From positions 1 through 14,644 of the forward strand of contig CAMUHA010000072.1 in NCBI GenBank assembly GCA_947088515.1: a stretch of 14,644 nucleotides of DNA. The letters are read 5' to 3'. Each line of letters opens with the position of its first letter. The first letter of the stretch is position 1. Below the pieces are notes generated by a model that saw only the letters and a list, made by a program, of their open reading frames with translations, was not told where the DNA came from and did no database searches. The stretch is from an uncultured bacterium (lineage in GTDB: Bacteria > Bacillota > Clostridia > Lachnospirales > Lachnospiraceae). The translations under genes were made by a program, and so were the position numbers. This document shows, in pieces, positions 6,205 to 12,857 of this stretch.

Positions 6205-7954
6205 TCTTCTCCCCTTCTCCTTGTTCATCCCTGAAATTCAACACAATTTCCACCCTTTTCCCATCATACAAAAAAATTTGTTTCACAAAAGCAGAAACCA
6301 TTTGCGCAGTAAGCCCTCCTTCTCCTGTTGCAAAAAACGCCTCCCCTCCGGCAGTATATTTTTTTCTGCCCTGCGTGGATTTAAAAAAAGCCGCCTTTTC
6401 CTCCAGCTGCTCCTTTCTCTTTTGGTGATAACAAATTTCATTTTCTTTTTTTCGCTTTTCCTTTAAATACCATTCCTTATTGCCTCCCTCCCTTCTTTCC
6501 CCTATGCCTGCCCGCCTCCTTTTGATGTATTCCTGATACAGGAAAAATTTTTCATTTTCCCCCAAACGGACAGCCTCCTCTTCCATTCGCAGCTCCTTCT
6601 CCAGGGTTTTCTGTCTTTCATCTAAAAGCGCACTCTGAAAACAGGGACATGACGCATTCCGGCTCCCTATTTGGCAAATAAAGCTTGTAACAGCCACACG
6701 CACAATTTCCTCCAGCGCCTTTTCCGAAATGGACTTTGAGGTACATTCCCACGCCCCCTTGTCCTTATAAGTCCGGCACCTATAACGGTAAATCCGGACA
6801 ATCTGGTCGTTTTCCTTATTTTCTGTTCTGTTTTTTCTGTGATAGTTTGCTCCCATCCGCAGGGCAGGTCTGCGGCAGTCTCCGCACAGCACCTTCCCTT
6901 TCAGTATATTTTCCGGACGAATAATACTTGCATTTATGGCGTTATGGCTTTTATACTTTGCTTTCCTTGTTCTTAAAATTTCCTGTACCAGCGCAAAATC
7001 ATGCTCTGTTACAATGGCCGGATGGGTGTTTCCTGTTATTATCCACATTGATTCTTCCAGTTTATGGGGTTTAATCCCTTCCCCTTTGGATTCTTTCCAT
7101 TTATGAAGCGCCATGTGCCCGGCATACACCATGTTCTTCAAAGCCATATTTACCGTAACTTCATTCCAGTAACGCCGCTCCCCTTCCCGCCTGAAAAGCA
7201 GCCCGGTATCCTGATAAACTTTGGGGGGATTAATATTTTTCTTTGTCAGTTTCTTTACGATGTCGCGGGCCGATTCTCCCTGTATCGTCCATGCGAAAAT
7301 ATCTCTTATAATTTCTGCCGCTCTTTCATCCACCGCAAACCTTGTCTTTCTTTTGTCCGCAAAAACATAACCATATGGCGCCCGGCCGCCGTCATACTCG
7401 CCGTTTTCCTGCTTTGCCTTATAGCCTGATGTGACCTTAAGGGAAATATCCTTTGCAACATATTCATTGACCAGGTTCTTTAAAATGACTGCCAGCTTTT
7501 TGTCTGCGCATTCTCTGTCAAAGCTGTCATAACCGTCATTGATGGAAATAAACCGTACCCCAAGAAAAGGAAATACCTTTTCCAGATAGCTTCCAACTTC
7601 TACATGGTCTCTGCCAAACCGTGAGAAATCTTTTACTATAATACAATTAATTTCACCTTTTCTGACTGCCCCCAGCAGGCTGTCAAAGGCCTGGCGGCTA
7701 AACCTTGTGCCGCTGACTCCATCATCCATGTATTCCCGCACAAGCAAAAACTCTTCTCTGCCTTTTAAATAGTCCCGCATGAGCATTTGCTGGCTGGCTA
7801 TGGAATCGCTTTTTGTCACAGCGCTTTCAACAGAAAGCCTTGCATAAGTTGCTGTCTTAAATACCAAAGGCTCTGCCGGTTCTGTCAGAGCCTTCACAGG
7901 GTTTTCCCCTCCTGTCCTTTGCAGCTGCCTTGTCCTGTCCTTTATCCGTGCCAT
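6188..7954 (-). CDS. Large serine recombinase, second gene of the triplet
   Basis: This 588-residue large serine recombinase has an N-terminal extension of about 34 residues before the catalytic domain. Nucleophile Ser41 lies in TYARLSVES, and the conserved arginine segment is IIVKDFSRFGRDHVEVGSYL (105-124). The recombinase domain runs about 185-310, and the zinc ribbon has Cys357, Cys360, Cys393 and Cys404, all four ligands present. A long charged coiled-coil region follows and the protein ends with the usual GKRVEIVLNF-type strand. The ATG overlaps the end of the first recombinase gene by 13 nt, with purine-rich GGAAACGGG in front. Catalytic residues are intact, so nothing suggests decay. 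It differs clearly from its two neighbours in sequence, so the triplet is not a recent duplication. Confidence 0.94.
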   Translation of the reverse strand: MARIKDRTRQLQRTGGENPVKALTEPAEPLVFKTATYARLSVESAVTKSDSIASQQMLMRDYLKGREEFLLVREYMDDGVSGTRFSRQAFDSLLGAVRKGEINCIIVKDFSRFGRDHVEVGSYLEKVFPFLGVRFISINDGYDSFDRECADKKLAVILKNLVNEYVAKDISLKVTSGYKAKQENGEYDGGRAPYGYVFADKRKTRFAVDERAAEIIRDIFAWTIQGESARDIVKKLTKKNINPPKVYQDTGLLFRREGERRYWNEVTVNMALKNMVYAGHMALHKWKESKGEGIKPHKLEESMWIITGNTHPAIVTEHDFALVQEILRTRKAKYKSHNAINASIIRPENILKGKVLCGDCRRPALRMGANYHRKNRTENKENDQIVRIYRYRCRTYKDKGAWECTSKSISEKALEEIVRVAVTSFICQIGSRNASCPCFQSALLDERQKTLEKELRMEEEAVRLGENEKFFLYQEYIKRRRAGIGERREGGNKEWYLKEKRKKENEICYHQKRKEQLEEKAAFFKSTQGRKKYTAGGEAFFATGEGGLTAQMVSAFVKQIFLYDGKRVEIVLNFRDEQGEGEKNGGRD

Positions 7955-9639
7955 TTTCCCGTTTCCTTTTTATCAGGCAGATGCCTCCATCCTGGCCCCT
8001 TTTTCAAATATCCCGGAGAGTATACCACATCCATCCTGTCTTTATAGAGAAAGGAAACTTCCACTCGCTTCCCCTCATATACCCATATCTTGTCAATCAG
8101 AAAGCAAATAAGACTACGCTGGATATCTTTTTCTTCCTCCAGCCAGCTTTCCAGAGATTTCAGCCGTGAAAGCCGCCCTTTTGCTTTCCCGGCTCTCTCT
8201 CCGGCTTTCTCCGCCCGTCCCTTCCGCTCCTGTATCTGCCCTTTCAGCTCCTTACAGCGTCCTGCAAAAAAGTCCTTCATCTCCCCATACTCTTCTTCTG
8301 AAAGAATGCCTTCCATCCAATCCCTGTAAAGACCGGCGTCCATGGCTGCCGTTTCCAAAAGCTCCTGTTCCAGTTCCGGCAGGCGATTGTCCACAGATAC
8401 CGCTGCCTCTGCCTTTTCCATTGCCTCATCTGCCATGGCGCGGATTTTCTCTGCATCTTTGGCCATCCGAACCTGTGCCCTGACAGCCTCCTTTACAAGG
8501 GAAATAAGCTCCTGTTCTCTTACACTGTGCCTTGTGCAGTTCTTTTCCACATTGTAGGTTTTGCAAATATAAAAAACAGTCTCTTTTCCCTTACAGACAG
8601 TCTTTCGCCGTATCATCTGCCTGCCGCAGTCCGGACAGAATAAAATGCCGCCCAAAAGACTCCCTCTGGTCTTTCCAGGAATTGTTCTTGTATCCTTTTT
8701 TAGCAATTCCTGCATGATGGCAAACCGCTTTTCCCCTATAATGGCCAAATCCTCCTGCCAAAAGCGGCTTTGCTCCGCTTCGGGCCTTGCCACCATCTTT
8801 TTAATTTTATGGTTGATGCGCTCCCACTTTCCCTGGACCACCAGTCCTTTGCATAAAGGGTTTGCAAGTATTCTTCCTACCGCCGCCGGACTCCATCTGG
8901 AATAAAGGTTCTTCTGAAAACCGCTTCTGTACCTGATGCCAAGACTTCGTTTATACTCTGCCGGTGACAAAATGCCAAGGGAATTAAGTCTCTCTGCAAT
9001 CTGACTATTGCTCATACCGTCCATTTTCCACCTGAAAATCAGCTTCACATTCTCCCCTGCCACCGGATCAGGCGTCAGCCTGTTATGGTCGCCCTCCTCC
9101 TTGATAAAGCCATAGGAAACATATGCCCCTGTATATTCCCCATTTCTGCGCTTACTGTCAAGATGGCTCCTGATTTTTACAGAAAGATCTGCACTGTAAG
9201 CGTCATTCACAAAATTTTTTACAGGTATGACAATATTTTTCTGCATCTGGTCGGCAGTCAGCGAATCGTACTGGTCGGTGACTGCAATAAAACGCACTCC
9301 TGCCGCCGGAAAAATTTTTTGTATGTATCTCCCTGCTTCTATGTATTCCCTTCCAAAACGGGAAAGGTCCTTCACAATAATAAGATTGACCTTTCCCGCT
9401 TCCATATCTTTTATCATTTTCTGAAAGGAAGGACGCCGGAAGTCGGAACCAGTGTATCCATCGTCCACATATTCCTTATAAACCCGGATGTCCTCCCTTC
9501 CTTTTAAAAAATCATGAATGAGCCGCTTCTGGTTCGTGATGCTGTTGCTCTCTTCCCTCCCGCCCTTGCCGCACACATCGCCATCCTCTTTTGAAAGGCG
9601 CAGATACACTGCAGCCGCATAGATGTTCTTTTCTTCCAT
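7942..9639 (-). CDS. Large serine recombinase, first gene of the triplet
   Basis: This 565-residue large serine recombinase has nucleophile Ser16 in VYLRLSKEDGD and the arginine segment LIIVKDLSRFGREYIEAGRY (86-105). The recombinase domain runs about 165-290. The zinc ribbon is complete with CPDC (Cys335, Cys338), Cys359 and Cys368. A coiled coil of alanine-, glutamate- and lysine-rich helices spans about 390-505, and the end carries the YEGKRVEVSF strand. It is the promoter-proximal gene of the triplet and the one nearest the presumed element end. The ribosome site is weak, GGTGG 12 nt before the ATG, so its translation may be low. Triplets of serine integrases are described for some Firmicutes ICEs, where the three proteins are thought to act together; that knowledge supports an integrase role here. 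Confidence 0.94.
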   Translation of the reverse strand: MEEKNIYAAAVYLRLSKEDGDVCGKGGREESNSITNQKRLIHDFLKGREDIRVYKEYVDDGYTGSDFRRPSFQKMIKDMEAGKVNLIIVKDLSRFGREYIEAGRYIQKIFPAAGVRFIAVTDQYDSLTADQMQKNIVIPVKNFVNDAYSADLSVKIRSHLDSKRRNGEYTGAYVSYGFIKEEGDHNRLTPDPVAGENVKLIFRWKMDGMSNSQIAERLNSLGILSPAEYKRSLGIRYRSGFQKNLYSRWSPAAVGRILANPLCKGLVVQGKWERINHKIKKMVARPEAEQSRFWQEDLAIIGEKRFAIMQELLKKDTRTIPGKTRGSLLGGILFCPDCGRQMIRRKTVCKGKETVFYICKTYNVEKNCTRHSVREQELISLVKEAVRAQVRMAKDAEKIRAMADEAMEKAEAAVSVDNRLPELEQELLETAAMDAGLYRDWMEGILSEEEYGEMKDFFAGRCKELKGQIQERKGRAEKAGERAGKAKGRLSRLKSLESWLEEEKDIQRSLICFLIDKIWVYEGKRVEVSFLYKDRMDVVYSPGYLKKGPGWRHLPDKKETGKWHG

Positions 9640-9736
9640 GGATTTTAATTTCCACCAACTGTTTTTAGCAGTATATTCTTTTGGAGATTGTCCCTATGCC
9701 CCTTGAATCAAGTGTCATTATTATTGCTCAATCACC
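9640..9736 (-). other. Presumed element end (attachment-site half) between the recombinases and the broken deacetylase gene
   Basis: Deacetylase homology stops after the glycine codon at 9736-9734, and the first recombinase starts at 9639. The 97 bp between should hold one hybrid attachment site. It contains the 11-bp dyad CTTGA-A-TCAAG (9702-9712). Crossover by serine recombinases needs only a 2-bp core, so the exact junction cannot be set from one end. No copy of a long direct repeat of this stretch was seen elsewhere in the window. Confidence 0.45.
9670..9697 (-). promoter_or_regulatory. Possible sporulation-type (sigma-E/K-like) promoter before the recombinase triplet
   Basis: On the minus strand ATA (9697-9695) is followed after 17 bp by AATATACT (9677-9670). 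This resembles mother-cell sigma factor sites (ATA, 16-18 bp, CATA-type -10) with the leading C replaced by A. No good sigma-A pair was found in the same stretch. The patterns are short and chance matches are common, so this is only a lead. Confidence 0.2.
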
Positions 9737-10132
9737 TGCCGCAAGAATCGCTTTTACATCATCAGGGTAACTTTCCACCCACCCACCTGTCATAAAAAAA
9801 GTGACGTGGATGTCATGTTTTCTTAATATTTCCAGAATTTTGGCAGTATCTTCATTCCCCCAGGCAGCATCAAAAGTAAGGGCAATTTTTTTCTCCTGCG
9901 TTTCCACACAGTAAATGGGCAGCTTTTTCCCATTCCCACCGCTATTTACTATCACATCGGCTCCTGCTGTTACCAACACCCCCCGGAGCGTTGCAAATGC
10001 GGCCAGCAGGAATACTCCGTATTTTAATCCCTGAACCACCCGCTGTTTTGCGTATTCTTCTCTGCTTTCCCCCTCCTGCCTTGGGGGGAAAATTCTTACC
10101 TTCTGTATAAGTTTTTCTATGAAGCTTTTCAT
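9728..10132 (-). pseudogene. Polysaccharide deacetylase, PdaB-like, 5' part only (interrupted gene)
   Basis: The 134-residue frame begins at ATG 10132. It has a basic N-terminus, one membrane anchor at about 36-58 (GLKYGVFLLAAFATLRGVLV), and the start of a NodB deacetylase domain: LPIYCVETQEKKIALTFDAAWGNEDT (71-96) with the motif-1 aspartate in TFDAAWG. The TFDAAWG form is typical of PdaB-like sporulation deacetylases. Homology runs to AAG at 131-133, where family members continue with H, D or E, then IGNH, the metal-binding motif 2. Here the frame gives Asp and a stop, so motif 2 and all later catalytic residues are lost. Full-length relatives are roughly 240-300 residues. The break lies at the edge of the recombinase module, so insertion of an element is the simplest cause. 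The rest of the gene is not in this window. AGGTG, 7 nt before the ATG, lies in a hairpin arm. Confidence 0.75.
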
Positions 10133-10140
10133 ACTAAAAC

Positions 10141-10175
10141 ACCTGTCATAACTGTTATTACAGTTTATGACAGGT
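10141..10175 (-). promoter_or_regulatory. Strong hairpin that includes the deacetylase ribosome site
   Basis: ACCTGTCATAACTGT (10141-10155) pairs with ACAGTTTATGACAGGT (10160-10175) around a 4-nt loop, with one bulged base. On the minus-strand RNA the closing arm ends in AGGUG, the likely ribosome site of the deacetylase, so folding would hide it. A run GTTTTAG follows, so it could also act as a weak terminator for the transporter gene upstream. The pairing is seen directly; which role applies is not known. Confidence 0.55.
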
Positions 10176-10281
10176 TATGTTCGTCCTATCACATTCCAGG
10201 TATATTCGGCCCTGTTCCTGCGGCTGCTATAATACAAACCGGTCTTTTATGGTATCTGCCTGCCGGGCTTTCCTTTTCCAT

Positions 10282-11217
10282 CTACATTACAATCCATGAT
10301 ACCAGCGGCATTGTAGCCACAGACAAAACTGTGGTAAGTGCCACCCCTTTTGACGCCATCTCATAATCCCCTTCATACTGCTGTGCCAGCATAGCTGTCA
10401 TGCTGCCTACTGGTGTGGAAAGCATAACCATGCAGACGCCGCAGATTATTTCGCTGTCCACAAACTGCCTGATAAGCAGCACACCGGCTACCGGTATAAT
10501 AATCAGTTTAATAACAGAAAACAGCAAAAGCTTCCCATCTGTAAACAAAGCTTTTATATTCATGGTTGCAAGAGAAGCGCCTATCACCATCATACTTAGA
10601 GGGGCTGTCAGGTTACTTAAATTTGTAACTGTGGTCTCTATAACTCCAGGAACTGACATTCCCGTCATATAAATAATTATAGTCAAAATACAGGCAACCA
10701 CTCCCACATTCAAAATTCTCCCCAAAGAAAATGAATGCTTTTCTCCCCCCTGATTTTGGGTTTCTTCCTTTTTGTTCCCTGACATTGCGTTTACCCCATA
10801 CGTATAAATTAAAATATTATATGGAATCATAAAAAGAGCGGCATAAAGCAGTGCGCCGTTTCCATATAAAGCAGAAATCACAGGAAACCCCATAAATCCT
10901 ATATTGGAAAAAACCGTCATTGCCTTGTAAGTTCCCCTGCTTTTTTCCTCCACCTGCAACAGACGCGGCAGCAAAAAGGCCAGCACAAGAAGAGAGGCGT
11001 ATATGCCAAGCATAATTAACACCACCATAAGCAACTCACTGCCCTTAATCCTCTCTTCCCCCATGCACCCGGTAAGCACCAGCGCCGGGTTTGCAATGTT
11101 CACCACAATAGATGAAAGCTTCCGGCTTACTTCATCTGTAATTATTGCCCTCTTATAACAAAAAAAGCCCACTCCCATCAGTAAAAAAAGTACCACCATT
11201 TGTTCCAGCATTAACAT
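10282..11217 (-). CDS. AEC (auxin efflux carrier) family transporter
   Basis: This 311-residue membrane protein is made of about ten hydrophobic segments in two halves split by a hydrophilic stretch (MSGNKKEETQNQGGEKHS). Typical AEC features include the N-terminal LFLLMGVGFFCYKRAIITDEVSRKLSSIVVNIANPALVLTG region, the segment FSNIGFMGFPVISALYG, and the C-terminal LSTPVGSMTAMLAQQYEGDYEMASKGVALTTVLSVATMPL, which carries the conserved GxxxA and stop-adjacent helix pattern. The family moves small organic anions such as malate in bacteria; the substrate here is not predictable. I start it at ATG 11217-11215, since AGGAG lies 8 nt upstream. A frame extension to 11283 would overlap ylmH and has no such site. 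It lies 38 nt after ylmH and is probably co-transcribed. Confidence 0.88.
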   Translation of the reverse strand: MLMLEQMVVLFLLMGVGFFCYKRAIITDEVSRKLSSIVVNIANPALVLTGCMGEERIKGSELLMVVLIMLGIYASLLVLAFLLPRLLQVEEKSRGTYKAMTVFSNIGFMGFPVISALYGNGALLYAALFMIPYNILIYTYGVNAMSGNKKEETQNQGGEKHSFSLGRILNVGVVACILTIIIYMTGMSVPGVIETTVTNLSNLTAPLSMMVIGASLATMNIKALFTDGKLLLFSVIKLIIIPVAGVLLIRQFVDSEIICGVCMVMLSTPVGSMTAMLAQQYEGDYEMASKGVALTTVLSVATMPLVSWIVM

Positions 11218-11255
11218 ATCACTTTCTCCTATTTTATATTCTGCGCTTGCTTTTC

Positions 11256-12017
11256 CTATCTCTTTCCATAACACATTACACACGCATTAATTTTCCCTTT
11301 TTTGCTCATATTCCGCCATCCGCAATATTCAAACTTTCCGCAGCCTCTTGTGCTGACAATATCGCCTTCTTTCAATAGATAGCTGTTGTTTTCACAGACC
11401 CTGCCATTGACATACACCTTTTTTTGCCGGAAGTATTCTATGGCGTCGCTGCGCGAAAACCTGTAAACCTTCGCAAGAACCCCGTCTATCCGCTCTGAGG
11501 AAATCTGGATTTTCACTTCCTGTCTGTCCTTTTCCCCAAAAGCCGGAAGCTCGGTTGTCCTTACGCAGCTGATGGACGTGTGTTTGACTTTATCCAGATG
11601 CTCTGTGATATAATCCGCCATATTTTCCATACAAAAAATATAGCCTGTATTATCCAAAAGCATAATATCTCCCAGCATACTTCTGTCTATTCCAAGATTC
11701 ATAAGCGCCCCAAGAAAATCCCTGTGTGTCAGCTCATCTGCAAACCGGGCCGCAAGCGGTTTGGCACAAATGCAGGCAATAGGAAATGGCTCCTCATAGC
11801 CAAGCATGTCCTCGCTGCCAAATCGAAGCATCACTCTCTCGCAAAGTTCGCTTCCTCCCCACAACCTAAAAGGAACATAAGAAAGTTCTTTTTCCACCTC
11901 ATAAAAACAACTCACATCCGAAAGCCCCAAAAATCCTGTAAAAGTATACTGGTTATTTTGATAACACTTCTGCGCCAGCTCCCGGAAACGCTTTTTTAAC
12001 AAATCCTCTGTTTCCAT
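11256..12017 (-). CDS. ylmH: YlmH family RNA-binding protein with S4 domain
   Basis: The protein has 253 residues counted from the second of two adjacent ATG codons (12017). That codon is 6 nt from AGGGAG, whereas the first ATG (12020) is only 3 nt away. The N-terminal two thirds match YlmH: a helical start, the QYTFTGFLGLSDVSCFYEVEK segment, a conserved LTHRDFLGALMNLGIDRSMLGDI block (about 96-118), and GYIFC. The C-terminal S4 RNA-binding domain is at about 175-235 (RIDGVLAKVYRFSRSDAIEYF, KVYVNGR). YlmH is usually coded near sepF and divIVA in Firmicutes; it has been linked to division and more recently to ribosome quality control. Here no division genes adjoin it, so its neighbour AEC is the probable operon partner. 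Confidence 0.9.
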   Translation of the reverse strand: METEDLLKKRFRELAQKCYQNNQYTFTGFLGLSDVSCFYEVEKELSYVPFRLWGGSELCERVMLRFGSEDMLGYEEPFPIACICAKPLAARFADELTHRDFLGALMNLGIDRSMLGDIMLLDNTGYIFCMENMADYITEHLDKVKHTSISCVRTTELPAFGEKDRQEVKIQISSERIDGVLAKVYRFSRSDAIEYFRQKKVYVNGRVCENNSYLLKEGDIVSTRGCGKFEYCGWRNMSKKGKINACVMCYGKR

Positions 12018-12037
12018 CATTATCTCCCTGCCTATAA

Positions 12038-12100
12038 AAAAAATATACCCGCAGTCACTAATATATCATAGCACAAAATCTGACAGCCGGTATATTTTTT
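12038..12100. repeat. 12-bp inverted repeat flanking the ylmH promoter region
   Basis: AAAAAATATACC (12038-12049) and GGTATATTTTTT (12089-12100) are perfect inverted copies 39 bp apart. The probable -10 of ylmH (12065-12070) lies between them. They could be paired regulator sites, the stem of a long leader hairpin, or a remnant of a small inverted-repeat element. Poly-A content lowers the weight of the match. Confidence 0.4.
12065..12070 (-). promoter_or_regulatory. Candidate extended -10 of the ylmH promoter
   Basis: On the minus strand the sequence TGTGCTATGAT gives TATGAT with TGC in front, an extended -10. No good -35 stands at 16-18 bp upstream. A start near 12058 would give a leader of about 40 nt. 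Confidence 0.4.
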
Positions 12101-12145
12101 GAAATCATTTTTAAATTGCCGCCTGCGGTTAATGGATAAAAACAG

Positions 12146-12184
12146 AAAAAAGGCCCGGATAAAGCATTCACTATATCCAAGCCT
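12146..12184 (-). terminator. Rho-independent terminator of the small membrane protein gene
   Basis: On the minus-strand RNA, AGGCUUGGAUA (12184-12174) pairs with UAUCCGGGCCU (12161-12151) over 11 bp, with two G-U pairs and a 12-nt loop. It is followed by a run of six U (12151-12146). It starts 13 nt after the stop codon of the gene at 12197-12610, separating that unit from ylmH. Confidence 0.8.
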
Positions 12185-12196
12185 GTTTTAATCTTT

Positions 12197-12610
12197 TTAT
12201 CTTTCCTTTTCATTTGATGTAAAGGTTTTGACATCCATGGAGTCTATACAGATATTTTCACTGTCAATGTTAAGACTTTCCGAGGCAAGCGTCATTAACT
12301 CATCCTTATTTGTAATTTCTTCATTACACACAATAAATATATTTGCACCAGTGATTTTGTCATCTGCGCTTCCTAAGTATACCCAGGTTTCAACAATATT
12401 CTCTTTATCAGACTCACACAAAATCTTTTTTAACTCTATTTCTTTTAAATGCCTTTCTCTCTCAAAAGGGGTTTCTGCATATGTTATAATACCATTCCCA
12501 TTGTTGCCTTTACCGCTATGTACACCAAAATAAAATGCTGCACATAGAATTATGGCAAGAACCGCGCCTGATAAAACAAAAGTTTTTTTGGAAAATTTCT
12601 TGTGACTCAT
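12197..12610 (-). CDS. Small membrane-anchored protein of unknown function
   Basis: I do not recognise this 137-residue protein with confidence. It has a basic N-terminus (MSHKKFSKK), one hydrophobic helix at about 10-30, a glycine- and asparagine-rich linker (GKGNNGNGI), and a small soluble domain of about 85 residues that should lie outside the membrane. The pattern ELKKIL, then VETWVYLGS, then GANIFIVCNEE, then helix and NICIDSMD is faintly like the ring-building domain of SpoIIIAG-type sporulation proteins, but this is only a resemblance in layout. It has a ribosome site (AGGAGGAGG, about 12 nt upstream), a consensus promoter and its own terminator, so it is a real monocistronic gene. It is lower in GC than the neighbouring genes. 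Confidence 0.75.
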   Translation of the reverse strand: MSHKKFSKKTFVLSGAVLAIILCAAFYFGVHSGKGNNGNGIITYAETPFERERHLKEIELKKILCESDKENIVETWVYLGSADDKITGANIFIVCNEEITNKDELMTLASESLNIDSENICIDSMDVKTFTSNEKER

Positions 12611-12693
12611 AATTGTATGTTACCTCCTCCTAATATGATTCTCTGTCCCCACATAATACAGATAATAAAGCATCAGTTTATATTGTTGCAATT

Positions 12694-12722
12694 ATAATAC
12701 TATGTTAATATAAAATTGTCAA
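12694..12722 (-). promoter_or_regulatory. Sigma-A promoter of the small membrane protein gene
   Basis: On the minus strand TTGACA (12722-12717) is followed after 17 bp by TATTAT (12699-12694). The start would be near 12687, leaving a leader of about 77 nt. The -35 is a perfect consensus. Confidence 0.7.
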
Positions 12723-12737
12723 TGTTAGTTCTTATGC

Positions 12738-12807
12738 TGTAAACGGGCTGCACAGGCATAATGTTGTAAACGCAGATATTTTGTGCTTTGTATATACGCC
12801 GTATTAT
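12738..12807 (+). promoter_or_regulatory. Candidate control region of the GH2 gene with direct repeats
   Basis: TGTAAACG occurs twice in the same orientation, at 12738-12745 and 12765-12772, 27 bp apart. A -10-like TATTAT (12802-12807) follows, about 50 bp before the GH2 start, but no convincing -35 is present. Direct repeats upstream of a weak promoter are usual for AraC-type activator sites, and sugar-use genes are often controlled so. This is inference from layout. Confidence 0.3.
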
Positions 12808-12857
12808 GTCAGCGGCTGCTCTGAAAATTATTTTCCATAAAAATAAAGGAGAAAACT

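Noticed and set aside
6205..6228. Earlier ATG for the third recombinase
   Set aside because: The ATG at 6204 has better ribosome-site spacing and gives the usual short lead to the catalytic domain.
4630..9712. Short CTTG...CAAG dyads on both sides of the recombinase triplet (4630-4638 and 9702-9712) as a pair of attachment sites
   Set aside because: The centres differ in length and the flanks share nothing. The left one coincides with the yhcH -35, and deacetylase sequence does not resume beyond it.
11218..11283. Extended start of the AEC transporter overlapping ylmH
   Set aside because: AGGAG stands 8 nt before the ATG at 11217, and the extra 22 residues are hydrophilic and unlike AEC proteins.
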